A stretch of DNA of 64,000 bases from Pseudomonas sp. ICMP22404 (GCF_006227205.1 NZ_VCNG01000005.1:331629-395628); one strand, 5' to 3'; positions 19,558-32,527 are shown, counted from the stretch's first letter. The notes: generated by a model not told the origin, from the sequence alone. A program made the numbers and translations.

Positions 19558-21447
19558 TCAGATACGGAAACTGCCTACCAACTGTTTGAGCCGCGCCGCC
19601 TGCCGTTCAAGATCGGAACACGCGCGCAAAGTGGATTGCAGGTTTTCCACGCCTTCCTGATTCAGGGTGTTGATTTCGGTGATGTCCACGTTGATCGACT
19701 CCACCACGGCTGTCTGTTCCTCGGTTGCCGTAGCCACCGACTGGTTCATGCCGTCGATTTCGCCGATGCGCTGGGTCACGCTGTTCAGACGCTCGCCGGC
19801 CTGGTTGGCGATCTCCACGCTCTCCTGGCTGTGACGCTGGCTGTCATTCATGGTCGTGACCGACGCTCGCGCGCCAACCTGCAATTCCTCGATCATGGTC
19901 TGCACCTGTTGCGCCGATTCCTGGGTGCGATGGGCCAGGTTGCGCACCTCATCGGCCACCACGGCAAATCCGCGCCCGGCCTCGCCGGCCCGGGCGGCTT
20001 CGATGGCCGCGTTGAGGGCCAACAGGTTGGTTTGCTGGGAAATGCTGGTGATCACTTCCAGGATCTGGCCGATGTTCACGGTTTTGCTGTTCAGCGATTC
20101 GATGTCGCTGCTCGACGTGCTCAGCAGGTCGGACAGCCGGTTCATCGCGGCAATGCTGCGGTCCACCACCTGCTGGCCGTCTTCCGCCAGGCCACGGGCA
20201 TCGCTGGCCTGATGGGAAGCCTGGGCGGCATTGCGGGCGATTTCCTGGGCGGCGGCGCCTAGTTGGTTGATGGCCGCGGCGACGCTGTTGGTCCGGCTGG
20301 ACTGTTCGTCGGAATTGACCATCGACGAGTTCGAGGCGCTCACCACGCGCAAGGCGACTTCGTTGACGTGCTCGGTGGCGGAGGACACTTCGCGGATCGA
20401 ACCATGGATCCGCTCCACGAAGCGGTTGAACGCGGTGCCCAGGATGCCGAATTCGTCCTGGTTCTGGATCGTCAGGCGCTTGGTCAGGTCGCCCTCGCCG
20501 TCGGCGATGTCCTCCATGGCCCGGGTCATGACATGCAATGGCTGGATCAGGAGACGAATCAGCATGCTCAACAGCGCAATGATGAAGACCACGGCAATGA
20601 CCGTGGCAATCACCGCCGAGGTTCGGAAATTGCTGAGCATCGAGTAGGCCTGATCCTTGTCGACCGACACACCGACGTACCAGTTCACCGAGGGCAGGCC
20701 CTTGATCGGTGTGAAGGTGACGATGCGGGTATGGCCGTTGACCTCGACTTCGTTGATCTGATTGCTGATTTTCGGCGTGTTTTGCGGATAGGCATCGTTC
20801 AGGGTCTTCATGACCAGGGCTTTATCGGGGTGCACCAGGATCTTGCCATCGGCACTGACCAGGTAGGCGTAGCCCATGCCGTCGAAATCCACGGTCTTGA
20901 GGTTGTCGATGATGGTTTGCAGGCTCAGGTCGCCACCCACCACGCCGACACTTTGCCCGTTGTTTCTGGATGCGCTGGCGATGGAAATGATCAGTCCGCC
21001 GCTGGCGGCGTCGATGTAGGGTTCGGTCAGGGTGGCGGTACTGCTGTTTTCGGCGCCTTTATACCAGGGGCGTACCCGGGGATCGAAGCCGTCGGGCATC
21101 TTTGCGTCGGGGCGTATGATAAAGCTGCCCTTGGCATCGCCCAGGTAGGACGCCATGAAGGTGGAGGTCAGCGCCTTCTGTTCCAGCAGGCGGGTGACGC
21201 TGGCCTGATCCGGAGTGACGGCGATGTTCTGGGCCAGGTTTTCGATCAGCAGAATGCGGCCGTTCAGCCAGGTCTGGATGTTGCTCGCCGTGACGTCGCT
21301 CATTTCATGCAGGTAGCCGTCGAGGTCGTCACGAATGGCGTTACGTTGCAGGTAATCGTTGTAGGCGGTGAAGGATGCAAAGGCCGCGATGACGATCAGG
21401 GCGGCGGCAATCAGGATTTTGTGGCTGAAACGCAGGTTTTTGTTCAT
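19558..21447 (-). CDS. Methyl-accepting chemotaxis protein with dCache sensor (Pct-like)
   Basis: 629 residues: N-terminal membrane helix (about 9-30), a large periplasmic double-Cache domain to about 275 ([51 protein letters not shown]), a second helix, HAMP, and a cytoplasmic signalling domain with the hairpin [20 protein letters not shown]. The architecture and the YxxxxxxR..W..Y..D pattern in the sensor resemble the amino-acid receptors PctA/B/C of P. aeruginosa. The C-terminus ends in QLVGSFRI without a CheR pentapeptide. Ligand unknown; amino acids are likely. Confidence 0.92.
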   Translation of the reverse strand: MNKNLRFSHKILIAAALIVIAAFASFTAYNDYLQRNAIRDDLDGYLHEMSDVTASNIQTWLNGRILLIENLAQNIAVTPDQASVTRLLEQKALTSTFMASYLGDAKGSFIIRPDAKMPDGFDPRVRPWYKGAENSSTATLTEPYIDAASGGLIISIASASRNNGQSVGVVGGDLSLQTIIDNLKTVDFDGMGYAYLVSADGKILVHPDKALVMKTLNDAYPQNTPKISNQINEVEVNGHTRIVTFTPIKGLPSVNWYVGVSVDKDQAYSMLSNFRTSAVIATVIAVVFIIALLSMLIRLLIQPLHVMTRAMEDIADGEGDLTKRLTIQNQDEFGILGTAFNRFVERIHGSIREVSSATEHVNEVALRVVSASNSSMVNSDEQSSRTNSVAAAINQLGAAAQEIARNAAQASHQASDARGLAEDGQQVVDRSIAAMNRLSDLLSTSSSDIESLNSKTVNIGQILEVITSISQQTNLLALNAAIEAARAGEAGRGFAVVADEVRNLAHRTQESAQQVQTMIEELQVGARASVTTMNDSQRHSQESVEIANQAGERLNSVTQRIGEIDGMNQSVATATEEQTAVVESINVDITEINTLNQEGVENLQSTLRACSDLERQAARLKQLVGSFRI

Positions 21448-21635
21448 GGCTCGGGGTTCCGCGGAGTCTTATAGCTCTGGGCGTGCTTTTATATGAAAAG
21501 TTCGAAAAAAGGCGCCGTGTTGAAAGTTCTGATATTTCCTTCTCTCCCTGGGGAATTATCCGACCGTGTTTTCACTGAGGTCTGTCGCTTCTTATATCGG
21601 CCATACTTGTTCAAAAATTAATCACAGGTGACCCC

Positions 21636-23117
21636 ATGCCTGACTCACTGCAACTCGTTATCGGGGCCGACCTCGCCGGCCAGCCCATTGGCCAGGCCAT
21701 GCGCCTGGCGAACCGTCATGGCCTGGTGGCAGGCGCCACCGGCACCGGCAAGACTGTCACCCTGCAGCGCCTGGCCGAAGCCTTCAGCGACGCCGGCGTG
21801 GCGGTGTTCGCGGCGGATATCAAGGGCGATCTGTGCGGACTCGGCGCCGCCGGCAACCCCCAGGGCAAAGTTGCCGAGCGTATCGCCGGCATGCCCTGGC
21901 TCGAACATAAGCCCCGGGCTTATCCAGTGACCCTGTGGGATGTTCACGGCCAGTCCGGTCACCCGCTGCGCACCACCCTGAGCGAGATGGGACCGTTGCT
22001 GCTCGGCAGCCTGCTGGAGCTGACCGACAGCCAGCAGGCTGCGCTGTACGCCGCGTTCAAGGTGGCGGATCGTGAAGGCCTGTTGTTGCTGGACCTCAAG
22101 GATCTGAAGGCCCTGCTCAATCACCTCAAGGACAACCCGGCACTGTTGGGGGACGATGCGGCCCTGATGACCACCGGCTCCAGCCAGGCGCTGTTGCGGC
22201 GCTTGTCCACCCTGGAACAGCAGGGGGCCGACGCGTTGTTCGGCGAACCGGCCTTGCAGCTCGAAGACATCCTGCAACCGGACAGTGACGGTCGTGGCCG
22301 CATTCATTTGCTGGACGCCAGTCGTCTGGTCCACGAAGCGCCCAAGGTCTACGCGACGTTCTTGCTGTGGCTGCTGGCCGAGCTGTTCGAGCAATTGCCC
22401 GAGCGCGGCGATGCGGACAAACCGCTGCTGGCGCTGTTCTTCGACGAGGCGCATTTGCTGTTCGCCGATACGCCGAAGGCGTTGCAGGAGCGCTTGGAGC
22501 AAGTGGTACGCCTGATCCGTTCCAAAGGCGTCGGGGTGTACTTTGTCACTCAATCCCCGGGCGACTTGCCGGACGACGTCCTGGCGCAGCTGGGATTGCG
22601 CATCCAGCATGGCCTGCGGGCCTTTACCGCCAAGGAACAGAAGTCCCTGCGGGCGGTGGCCGACGGGTTTCGGCCGAACCCTCAGTTTGACACCCTGGCT
22701 GTGCTTACCGAGCTGGGCATTGGCGAGGCCCTGGTGGGCACCCTGCAGGAAAAAGGCACGCCGGAGATGGTCCGACGGGTGTTGGTGGCGCCCCCGCAGT
22801 CGCGCATCGGGCCACTGACCGAGGCCGAGCGCGCCGGCTTGATCGCCCGCTCGCCGTTGCAGGGACGCTACGATAAACCCATTGATCGCGAATCGGCCTA
22901 CGAAGTGCTGATGGGTCGCAAGGGCCTGGAGCCCGAGGTTGCGCCCGGCAAACCGGCGGTCGAGGAGCCGAGCTTTACCGAGAAGGCCGGAGAGTTTCTT
23001 GGCACGGCGGCGGGCCAGGCATTGAAGTCGGCGATGCGCCAGGCGGCCAATCAATTGGGGCGGCAGTTAGTGCGGGGGTTGATGGGGTCGTTGCTGGGAG
23101 GCAGCAAACGGCGGTAG
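21636..23117 (+). CDS. HerA/YjgR-like ATPase (DUF853)
   Basis: 493 residues from ATG 21636. Walker A GATGTGKT at residues 33-40, Walker B LLALFFDEAHLLF near 270, and YFVTQSPGDLPDDVLAQLG downstream are typical of the DUF853 HerA-like helicase group. The C-terminus is amphipathic and low in complexity. Function uncertain; related proteins are DNA-translocase-like. Standalone rightward gene followed by a REP pair. Confidence 0.88.
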   Translation: MPDSLQLVIGADLAGQPIGQAMRLANRHGLVAGATGTGKTVTLQRLAEAFSDAGVAVFAADIKGDLCGLGAAGNPQGKVAERIAGMPWLEHKPRAYPVTLWDVHGQSGHPLRTTLSEMGPLLLGSLLELTDSQQAALYAAFKVADREGLLLLDLKDLKALLNHLKDNPALLGDDAALMTTGSSQALLRRLSTLEQQGADALFGEPALQLEDILQPDSDGRGRIHLLDASRLVHEAPKVYATFLLWLLAELFEQLPERGDADKPLLALFFDEAHLLFADTPKALQERLEQVVRLIRSKGVGVYFVTQSPGDLPDDVLAQLGLRIQHGLRAFTAKEQKSLRAVADGFRPNPQFDTLAVLTELGIGEALVGTLQEKGTPEMVRRVLVAPPQSRIGPLTEAERAGLIARSPLQGRYDKPIDRESAYEVLMGRKGLEPEVAPGKPAVEEPSFTEKAGEFLGTAAGQALKSAMRQAANQLGRQLVRGLMGSLLGGSKRR

Positions 23118-23136
23118 CTGAGAACCGAGGTGTCTT

Positions 23137-23207
23137 CATCGCGAGCAGGCTCGCTCCCACAAGGGATCACATGCGGTTCACTGTGGGAGCGAGCCTGCTC
23201 GCAATGG
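23137..23207. repeat. Paired REP palindrome, GAGCAGGCTCGC type
   Basis: Arms at 23137-23161 and 23181-23207 in inverted orientation with a 19-base gap; the right arm has one change (GCAATGG). Lies at the convergent junction of the HerA-like gene and dciA. Confidence 0.88.
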
Positions 23208-23230
23208 CTGCCTGCCGGGCAATGGAGGTC

Positions 23231-23686
23231 TCAGGGCTTGGCCCTGGCATGGGCCGCCAACCGCTCCAGTGCTGCCCTGAGGCTCGGGTCGCTGATGCCG
23301 TCCGCGGTGGCCTGGATGGTTTCGGCGGCGTCGGTGGACAGGTCCAGGGTATGCCCCTTGGCCCCGACCTGTACGGTGGGTGGCTGTACCTTGAAGAGAA
23401 TCCGCGTCAGACTGGCAAACTCCTCGAATGCCTGTAATTGACGCAGCAGGCGTTTCTGCTGGTAGCGCAGGCGCGTGGCCCAGTGACCATCCGTGACGAT
23501 CAGCAGCAAACTGCCTTCACGCCAGGACGCCACGTGGCAGTGTTCGCGCGCGGCGGGTTGCAACTGGCTGTCCAGCAGGCGTTGCAGGTGGCCCAGGCGC
23601 TTGGCGTGGCCGAAGATGGCTTTCAGCGGTTTGGCTTCGCGCAACAGAACGGCAGGAGCCTTGGCTGGGAGAGGGCGGAAGGCCAT
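23231..23686 (-). CDS. dciA: DciA-like protein (DUF721), helicase-loading factor family
   Basis: 151 residues from ATG 23686 (MAFRPLPAKAP); the longer frame to 23776 adds an implausible Arg/Trp-rich leader. The DUF721 core is seen in LRQLQAFEEFASLTRILFKVQP, with upstream HCHVASWREGSLLLIVTDGHWATRLRY. DciA loads or supports DnaB in bacteria lacking DnaC. It is divergent from secA, as in other pseudomonads. Confidence 0.85.
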   Translation of the reverse strand: MAFRPLPAKAPAVLLREAKPLKAIFGHAKRLGHLQRLLDSQLQPAAREHCHVASWREGSLLLIVTDGHWATRLRYQQKRLLRQLQAFEEFASLTRILFKVQPPTVQVGAKGHTLDLSTDAAETIQATADGISDPSLRAALERLAAHARAKP

Positions 23687-23993
23687 GAACGAATACCGCG
23701 AGTGACAGAGGCGCCATGGTAGCAGAAAGCGCCGGGTACGCCTCGACCCCAACGGCCAATGGCTACTTGCTGACACAAACAGTAGGAACTTATGCGCTTT
23801 GTGGGTTGAACTTCGCGTAAAAGCCCTTATTTTAGGAGGGCCCCGTCACAGCGCTGTGCCAGCATCGTGGAATAACGCCACTTTCCTCACCATCGTTTCC
23901 GGGTAGAATGCTCGTTCGCATGCGGCCATGAGGGCTGCACGGGCGACCCACGGGGCCGCCCTCCATCCCTTTAGTGTGGAAGATCCTGCCGAT
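23687..23993. other. Intergenic region between dciA and secA
   Basis: 307 bases without a convincing gene. It contains a TAGAAT hexamer at 23904-23909 preceded by GGG, a candidate extended -10 for secA about 85 bases upstream of its start, and a GC-rich stretch (GGGGCCGCCC, 23952-23961) in the presumed leader. No clear -35 or SecM-like leader peptide was seen. Confidence 0.4.
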
Positions 23994-26735
<2,742 letters not shown>

Positions 26736-26763
26736 CGCCCGTCTCAAACGCTGAACGACCCGC

Positions 26764-26795
26764 GCCGCGACAGGCCACCTCTGTCGCGGCGTTTT
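26764..26795 (+). terminator. secA terminator
   Basis: Inverted repeat GCCGCGACAG / CTGTCGCGGC with a seven-base loop followed by GTTTTGC, 28 bases after the secA stop. Confidence 0.85.
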
Positions 26796-26835
26796 GCCAT
26801 TTGATTCAGACATACATTTATTGAGGAGCGCATTC

Positions 26836-28053
26836 ATGGCTGTTGGTCTTGGTCCGTTGCCAACGTTGCACCCGGTTGCCGGTTTTGAACTCGGTATTGC
26901 CTCGGCGGGCATCAAGCGCCCGGGGCGCAAGGACGTGGTGGTCATGCGTTGCGCCGAAGGCTCGACGGTTGCCGGTGTGTTCACCCTCAACGCCTTTTGT
27001 GCCGCACCGGTCATCCTCGCCAAGCAACGTGTCCAGGGGCCGGTGCGCTACCTGCTGACCAACACCGGTAACGCCAACGCCGGCACCGGTGCGCCGGGCC
27101 TGGCCGCCGCCGAACGCACCTGCGCCAAGCTGGCCGAGCTGACCGGCGTCGATGCCGCCCAGGTGCTGCCGTACTCCACGGGTGTGATTGGTGAGCCGCT
27201 GCCGGTCGAGAAGATCGAAGGCGCGCTGCAGGCCGCCCTCGATGATCTGTCGGAAAACAACTGGGCCGCCGCCGCCACCGGCATCATGACCACCGACACC
27301 TTGCCCAAGGGCGCGAGCCGTCAGTTCCAGCACGATGGTGTGACGGTTACTGTCACCGGCATCAGCAAGGGCGCCGGCATGATCCGCCCGAACATGGCGA
27401 CCATGCTCGGCTACATCGCGACCGATGCCAAAGTCTCCCGCCAGGTGCTCCAGGACCTGATGCTCGACGGCGCCAACAAGTCGTTCAACCGCATCACCAT
27501 CGACGGTGATACGTCGACCAACGACTGCTGCATGCTGATCGCCACCGGCAAGGCCAACCTGCCGGAAATCACCGAAGCCAGCGGCCCGCTGTTCGCGGCC
27601 CTGAAACAGGCGGTGTTCGAGGTGTGCATGGAAGTGGCCCAGGCCATCGTCCGTGACGGCGAAGGCGCGACCAAGTTCGTGACTGTGCAGGTCAATGGCG
27701 GTGGCAATCACCAGGAGTGTCTGGATGTCGGCTACACCGTGGCGCACTCGCCGCTGATCAAGACCGCGCTGTTCGCCTCGGACCCGAACTGGGGTCGGAT
27801 CCTCGCAGCCGTCGGCCGTGCCGGCGTGCCGGACCTGGACGTGAGCAAGATCGACGTGTTCCTCGGCGAGGTCTGCATCGCAAGCCAAGGCGCCCGCGCC
27901 ACGACCTACACCGAGGCCCAGGGGGCAGCGGTGATGCAGCAGGAAGAAATCACCATCCGCATCGAACTGGGGCGCGGTGAGTGCAGCGAGACGATCTGGA
28001 CCACCGACCTGTCCCATGAATATGTGAAGATCAACGCCGAGTACCGGACTTAA
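26836..28053 (+). CDS. argJ: Bifunctional ornithine acetyltransferase / N-acetylglutamate synthase
   Basis: 405 residues from ATG 26836 with GAGG upstream. The autoproteolysis site [15 protein letters not shown] is intact with Thr189 as the expected nucleophile, and [14 protein letters not shown] and [15 protein letters not shown] are family signatures. It recycles the acetyl group from N-acetylornithine to glutamate in arginine synthesis. secA-argJ-GST-nudix order is conserved in Pseudomonas. Confidence 0.97.
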   Translation: MAVGLGPLPTLHPVAGFELGIASAGIKRPGRKDVVVMRCAEGSTVAGVFTLNAFCAAPVILAKQRVQGPVRYLLTNTGNANAGTGAPGLAAAERTCAKLAELTGVDAAQVLPYSTGVIGEPLPVEKIEGALQAALDDLSENNWAAAATGIMTTDTLPKGASRQFQHDGVTVTVTGISKGAGMIRPNMATMLGYIATDAKVSRQVLQDLMLDGANKSFNRITIDGDTSTNDCCMLIATGKANLPEITEASGPLFAALKQAVFEVCMEVAQAIVRDGEGATKFVTVQVNGGGNHQECLDVGYTVAHSPLIKTALFASDPNWGRILAAVGRAGVPDLDVSKIDVFLGEVCIASQGARATTYTEAQGAAVMQQEEITIRIELGRGECSETIWTTDLSHEYVKINAEYRT

Positions 28054-28077
28054 CAAGGCTTGGGGCCGAGTTGCGCC

Positions 28078-28175
28078 TATCGCGAGCAGGCTCGCTCCCA
28101 CAGGGGATTTGTGCTGGAAACAGGCTTATGCCAGCCTGCAGATATCCTTGTGGGAGCGAGCCTGCTCGCGATGGC
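28078..28175. repeat. Paired REP palindrome, GAGCAGGCTCGC type
   Basis: Arms at 28078-28104 and 28149-28175 in inverted orientation, between argJ and the GST gene. Confidence 0.9.
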
Positions 28176-28227
28176 GTCGGAACAGACCTGTACTATTTCT
28201 GAATAGCCACAAGAAAGGACTCCATAC

Positions 28228-28860
28228 ATGCGCCTGCATCTGATCATCGGTGACAAAAGAATATCTTCCTGGTCCCTGCGCGCCGCGTTGGCCTTGGACT
28301 TGACCGGTGCGAAGTACACCGAGGAGCTGATCAGGCTCTTCCAGCCCGACACCCGGGAAAAACTGCTCAAGTATTCAGCCACCGCCAAGGTCCCGTTGCT
28401 CCAGACCGAAACGGGTGTCGTCGCCGACTCCCTGGCGATTGCCGAATACCTGGCCGAACAGTTTCCCGACGCCTGCCTATGGCCCAAGGCTGTGGCGGCC
28501 CGGGCCCAGGCGCGTTCGGCCTGTGCGCAAATGCACAGTGGTTTCTTCGCGCTCCGCAGCAACCTGCCATTTGACCTGGCTCACGACGCGCCGTTGTCGC
28601 CCATGCCAGCCGATGTCCAGGCGGAAATCGAGCGGATGTTGGCGCTGTGGGCCGAATGCCGGGCTGTGGCGACCGAAGCCGGTCCGTACCTGTTTGGCAC
28701 CTTGTGCCTGGCGGACGCGTTTTTCGCGCCGGTCGCCGTGCGCCTGCGTACCTATCAGGTGGAACTGCCGGAGGTCGATGCGGCCTATGTTGAAACCCTA
28801 TACCAATGGCCGGCGTTCAAGGCGTGGCAACAAGCCGGCCTGGAGGAGACAGCGCGGTGA
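28228..28860 (+). CDS. Glutathione S-transferase family protein
   Basis: 210 residues. An N-terminal thioredoxin-fold domain with KRISSWSLRAALAL (possible catalytic Ser), cis-Pro segment AKVPLLQ and ADSLAIAEYLAEQFP is followed by an all-helical C-terminal domain. The substrate is unknown. Its TGA overlaps the GTG start of the nudix-ThiE gene, so the two are co-translated. Confidence 0.9.
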   Translation: MRLHLIIGDKRISSWSLRAALALDLTGAKYTEELIRLFQPDTREKLLKYSATAKVPLLQTETGVVADSLAIAEYLAEQFPDACLWPKAVAARAQARSACAQMHSGFFALRSNLPFDLAHDAPLSPMPADVQAEIERMLALWAECRAVATEAGPYLFGTLCLADAFFAPVAVRLRTYQVELPEVDAAYVETLYQWPAFKAWQQAGLEETAR

Positions 28861-29801
28861 AACGAGTACATGTAGCGGCAGCGGTCATTCGCGACGCTGC
28901 CGGCAAGATCCTGATCGCCCGGCGCGCCGACACCCAGCATCAGGGCGGTCTTTGGGAGTTTCCCGGCGGCAAGGTCGAGGCGCACGAGTCTGTCGAGACA
29001 GCCCTGGCCCGGGAGCTTCATGAGGAACTGGGGATTGTGGTCGACGCAGCTCGGCCGTTGATCAAGGTGTGTCACGATTATGCGGACAAACAGGTCCTGC
29101 TGGATGTCTGGGAGGTCTCGGCATTCTCCGGCGAACCCCATGGCGCCGAAGGGCAACCGCTGGCTTGGGTCACGGTCCGCGATCTGACCCACTATGAGTT
29201 TCCGGCCGCCAACCAGCCGATCGTCGCGGCGGCACGTTTGCCCGGCGAATACCTGATTACCCCGGAAGGCCTTGAAACACCGGCCCTGTTGCGGGGCATG
29301 CAGAAGGCCATCGCGGGTGGAATCAAGCTGGTCCAGTTGCGGGCGCCCAATGGCTACGATCCGCAATACCGTGATCTGGCGGTGGATGCGGCGGGCCTGT
29401 GTGCCGGTAAGGCCCAGCTGATGCTCAAGGGACCTTTCGAATGGTTGGGAGACTTCCCTTCCGCCGGTTGGCACGTCACCGCCGCGCAACTGCGCAAGCA
29501 TGCGGCGGCCGGTCGCCCCTTTGGCAAGGACCGTTGGCTGGCCGCTTCCTGCCATAACGCCGAGGAACTCTCCCTGGCACAGCAAATGGATGTGGACTTC
29601 GTGACGCTCTCGCCCGTGAAACCGACCCAGACTCATCCCGAGGCCCAGCCATTGGGTTGGGCAGAGGCTGCGCGGCTGATCGAGGGTTTCAACCGTCCGG
29701 TGTATCTGTTGGGCGGAGTGGGGCCTGCCGAACGGCAGAAGGCCTGGGAGGCGGGAGCGCAAGGTGTGGCGGGGATTCGGGCGTTCTGGCCAGAGGCTTG
29801 A
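28857..29801 (+). CDS. Nudix hydrolase (MutT-like) fused to a ThiE-like domain
   Basis: 314 residues from GTG 28857, chosen for overlap with the upstream stop and a GGAGG at about 28842. The Nudix box GGKVEAHESVETALARELHEELG at residues about 37-59 is complete, so 8-oxo-dGTP sanitation is likely. From about residue 135 to the end there is a thiamin-phosphate synthase-like barrel (GIKLVQLRAPNGYD, LSPVKPTQTHP, YLLGGVGPAERQKAWEAGAQGVAGIRAF). This fusion is known in pseudomonads; whether the ThiE half is active is unclear. Confidence 0.92.
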   Translation: MKRVHVAAAVIRDAAGKILIARRADTQHQGGLWEFPGGKVEAHESVETALARELHEELGIVVDAARPLIKVCHDYADKQVLLDVWEVSAFSGEPHGAEGQPLAWVTVRDLTHYEFPAANQPIVAAARLPGEYLITPEGLETPALLRGMQKAIAGGIKLVQLRAPNGYDPQYRDLAVDAAGLCAGKAQLMLKGPFEWLGDFPSAGWHVTAAQLRKHAAAGRPFGKDRWLAASCHNAEELSLAQQMDVDFVTLSPVKPTQTHPEAQPLGWAEAARLIEGFNRPVYLLGGVGPAERQKAWEAGAQGVAGIRAFWPEA

Positions 29802-29824
29802 TTCTGTGGTGTAAACGCTGACGC

Positions 29825-29887
29825 CATCGCGAGCAGGGATCGCATTCAACCTGCAATCAACTTTGGGAGCGAGCCTGCTCGCGATGG
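29825..29887. repeat. REP palindrome, GAGCAGGCTCGC type, one arm truncated
   Basis: The right arm GGGAGCGAGCCTGCTCGCGATGG (about 29864-29886) is complete. The left arm (29825-29840, CATCGCGAGCAGGGATCGC) has lost its CTCGCTCCCACA half. Between the convergent nudix and adenosyltransferase genes. Confidence 0.8.
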
Positions 29888-29906
29888 CGTCCTCACGGAC
29901 AACGGA

Positions 29907-30488
29907 TCACTCCCCAGGCTTGGCCGCCGCCACCCAAAGCACCTCCGCCACGCCCTGGCGCCGGGCAATCACCCGCGCCGCCACGAACAACAGATCCGAC
30001 ATCCGATTGATATAGGCCAGCCCCGGCCCGGCCAGCGGCTCGACGGCGTTCAACTGCTGGCAACGGCGCTCGGCGCCACGGGCCAGGCTGCGGCAGACGT
30101 GGGCCTGGGCCACCAGGGTCGAGCCGCCAGGCAGGATGAAGTTCTCCAACGGCCCCAGTTCCTCATTCCACAAATCGATCGCTGCTTCCAGTCGCTCGAC
30201 CTCCGCCGTGGTCAGTGCCTGGTAGGCCGGCATCGCCAGCTCGCCGCCGAGGTCGAACAGACGATGCTGACAAGGCGCCAACACTTCGATGACCTCTCTC
30301 AGTGCCGGGCATCGGCTCGCCTCGTCGCCGAGCCCTGCCAGCAGCAAGCCCAGCTGGCTGTTCAAGCTGTCCACTTCACCGATGGCCTCGACCCGTGGGT
30401 GGTCTTTCGCCACGCGACGACCATCGCCCAACCCGGTTTCACCCTTGTCGCCGGTGCGGGTGTAAATCTTCGACAGGCGAAAGCCCAT
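29907..30488 (-). CDS. PduO-type cob(I)alamin adenosyltransferase
   Basis: 193 residues from ATG 30488; the alternative TTG at 30494 overlaps the kinase stop. N-terminal IYTRTGDKGETGLGDGRR with the ATP-binding loop, then DSLNSQLGLLLA and FILPGGSTLVAQAHVCRSLARGAERR, typical of the PduO/ATR family. It converts cob(I)alamin to adenosylcobalamin. Directly follows the histidine kinase gene on the same strand. Confidence 0.92.
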   Translation of the reverse strand: MGFRLSKIYTRTGDKGETGLGDGRRVAKDHPRVEAIGEVDSLNSQLGLLLAGLGDEASRCPALREVIEVLAPCQHRLFDLGGELAMPAYQALTTAEVERLEAAIDLWNEELGPLENFILPGGSTLVAQAHVCRSLARGAERRCQQLNAVEPLAGPGLAYINRMSDLLFVAARVIARRQGVAEVLWVAAAKPGE

Positions 30489-30490
30489 GC

Positions 30491-32527
30491 TCAACGCTCC
30501 AGTTGCTTGTGTTCTTGGGGCATCATCGAAGTGCCTGCCAGGGGCAGGCGCAAGGTGAAGCAGGTGCCTTGGCCCGGCGCCGACTGCACTTCCATCTGGC
30601 CCTTGTGATTGTTGGTGATGATGAAATACGAGACCGACAGCCCCAGGCCCGTGCCCTGGCCGATTTCCTTGGTGGTGAAGAAGGGCTCGAAGGTGCGTTT
30701 GCGCACGTTCTCGCTCATGCCGATGCCGTTGTCCTCGACCTGGATTTCCGCCCAGGGCGGGTTCAGCCGCGTACGCAGGATGATGCGCCCGGGTTCGCTG
30801 TCGTCCTGGCGTTGGTGGATGGCCTGGGCGGCGTTCTTCAACAGGTTGAGCAGCACCTGCTCCAATTCGTTGGCGGTGCCGGGCACAGGGCCCAGGTTCG
30901 GGTCGAACTGACGGATGATCGCCTGGCCCTTGAAGTCGAAGCCGATCGCCAGGTCGAAATCGTTGCCGGCGATTTCCACCGCCTGGTCGATCAGGGCTGG
31001 CAGGTCGCAGGGGGCCATCTGTCGTGTACTGCGACGGCTGAAACTGAGCATGTGAGTGACGATTTTCGCTGCCCGGGCGCCGGCCTGCTGGATGCCATCG
31101 AGCAACTGCGGGATGTCCCGGCCCTGGAGGTATTGATTGACCACCTGCAGTTCGATACCCAGTTGCTCGGCCTGTTCGAGGTTCTTGGGCAGTTCCGGTG
31201 ACAGGCGTCGGCGGATGTTCTGCACGTTGTGCAGGATGGCCCCCAGCGGGTTGTTGATCTCGTGGGCCATGCCTGCCGCGAGGCCGCCGACCGAGAGCAT
31301 TTTTTCCGACTGCACCATCATTTCTTCCAGCGACAGGCGCTGGGTGATGTCATCGATCCGGATCACCACCCCGCGCCCGGCCCCCCCCATCAACGGGTAG
31401 AAGGTCAGGGCATAGTGCCGGGCTTCATCGTCCTTGGTCCAGGTGACACGCTCGATCTTGGCCACCGTGTGCTGCTCGACCGTTTGCTTGAGCTGCGGCA
31501 GGTAGGGTTTGAGGGGTTCGAACGCGAGGAAGATCGGCTGATTCAGTGCTTCGTCCAGCCGGGTGCCGGACAGGGCGCTGGCCTCCTGGTTCCATTGGGT
31601 GACGTAGAGCTGTTCATCGAGGGCGATCAGGGCCGACGGCATGGAGTCGATGATGCTGTTGAGGTAGTTCTGGAAGCCGGTGAGCTTTTTCTCGATCTTG
31701 CTGCGCACCTGGACTTCGAGCTCCAGCTTGCGGTTGGTGTGTCGGGTTTCTTCCGCCAGGCCCTGGGCCTGATCGTAGGCCGCCTGGGAGTCGTCCCGGG
31801 CGCGCTTGAGCTGCTGCTCCCGGGCCTCGATCCGTGACAGCATGGTATTGAAGGCTTCGGCCAGGCTGCCGATTTCGTCATGGTTGCCACGTGCGGCGCG
31901 CAGGGAATAGTTTTCCTCTCGGGTGACCTGGCGCGACAGCTCTTCCAACTGATGAATCGGCTGGGTGATCAGGCGTTTGATCTGCTGGGCGATGACCAAC
32001 CACAGCAGCACGCTGAAAATCAGGATGCCGAGGCTGGCGGTCAGGGTGCCGGTGTAGAACGCCGTAGGCAGTTCACTGCTGGCGACCAGCAACAGGTGGC
32101 CCGGCGCCGTGCCGGGGCGGGGCAGGGTGATGACCTGGTTGCTGCGGAATTCACCGGCCTGCCAGGCCTGCACACTGCGGAAATGATCTGGCAGCTTGAG
32201 CTTCTCACCCTGTTGCAGTTGTGCCAGGCGCTCGCCCTCACCGTCATACAGCGCCGCCGCCCGCAGCGGGGTGTAGCTGTTGAGTTCGTCGAGCAGACGC
32301 TTGGCGCCTTGCGGCGACTGCAGGGCATCGGAGATCAGGCTCGGGTTGGCGATCAGCCGGCCGATGGTCTGCAGGGCCTGGGGGGCCATGCTTTCCTGGG
32401 AAATGTAATAGGCGGCGCTGATAAAGGTCAGGTTGGCGACCAGCAGGACAGTGGTCAACAACACCAGCAGGGCGGCCAACAGTTTCTGGCCGACCGGGAG
32501 GTTTTCAAGGCGCTGGCGCAATGGCAT
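30491..32527 (-). CDS. Membrane sensor histidine kinase with HAMP and PAS domains
   Basis: 678 residues: two membrane helices (about 15-37 and 172-192) flanking a periplasmic sensor region, HAMP, coiled coil, PAS (about 290-400, SMPSALIALDEQLYVTQWN), then HisKA with phospho-acceptor His422 in AHEINNPLGAIL, and HATPase motifs NELEQVLLNLLKNAAQAI, DNGIGM and GQGTGLGLSV. The NtrB/PA4398-like architecture is recognised. No response regulator is adjacent, so the partner is elsewhere. Confidence 0.92.
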   Translation of the reverse strand: MPLRQRLENLPVGQKLLAALLVLLTTVLLVANLTFISAAYYISQESMAPQALQTIGRLIANPSLISDALQSPQGAKRLLDELNSYTPLRAAALYDGEGERLAQLQQGEKLKLPDHFRSVQAWQAGEFRSNQVITLPRPGTAPGHLLLVASSELPTAFYTGTLTASLGILIFSVLLWLVIAQQIKRLITQPIHQLEELSRQVTREENYSLRAARGNHDEIGSLAEAFNTMLSRIEAREQQLKRARDDSQAAYDQAQGLAEETRHTNRKLELEVQVRSKIEKKLTGFQNYLNSIIDSMPSALIALDEQLYVTQWNQEASALSGTRLDEALNQPIFLAFEPLKPYLPQLKQTVEQHTVAKIERVTWTKDDEARHYALTFYPLMGGAGRGVVIRIDDITQRLSLEEMMVQSEKMLSVGGLAAGMAHEINNPLGAILHNVQNIRRRLSPELPKNLEQAEQLGIELQVVNQYLQGRDIPQLLDGIQQAGARAAKIVTHMLSFSRRSTRQMAPCDLPALIDQAVEIAGNDFDLAIGFDFKGQAIIRQFDPNLGPVPGTANELEQVLLNLLKNAAQAIHQRQDDSEPGRIILRTRLNPPWAEIQVEDNGIGMSENVRKRTFEPFFTTKEIGQGTGLGLSVSYFIITNNHKGQMEVQSAPGQGTCFTLRLPLAGTSMMPQEHKQLER

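Noticed and set aside
26818..28101. 427-codon frame opposite argJ
   Set aside because: Gly/His-rich antisense shadow running into a REP element.
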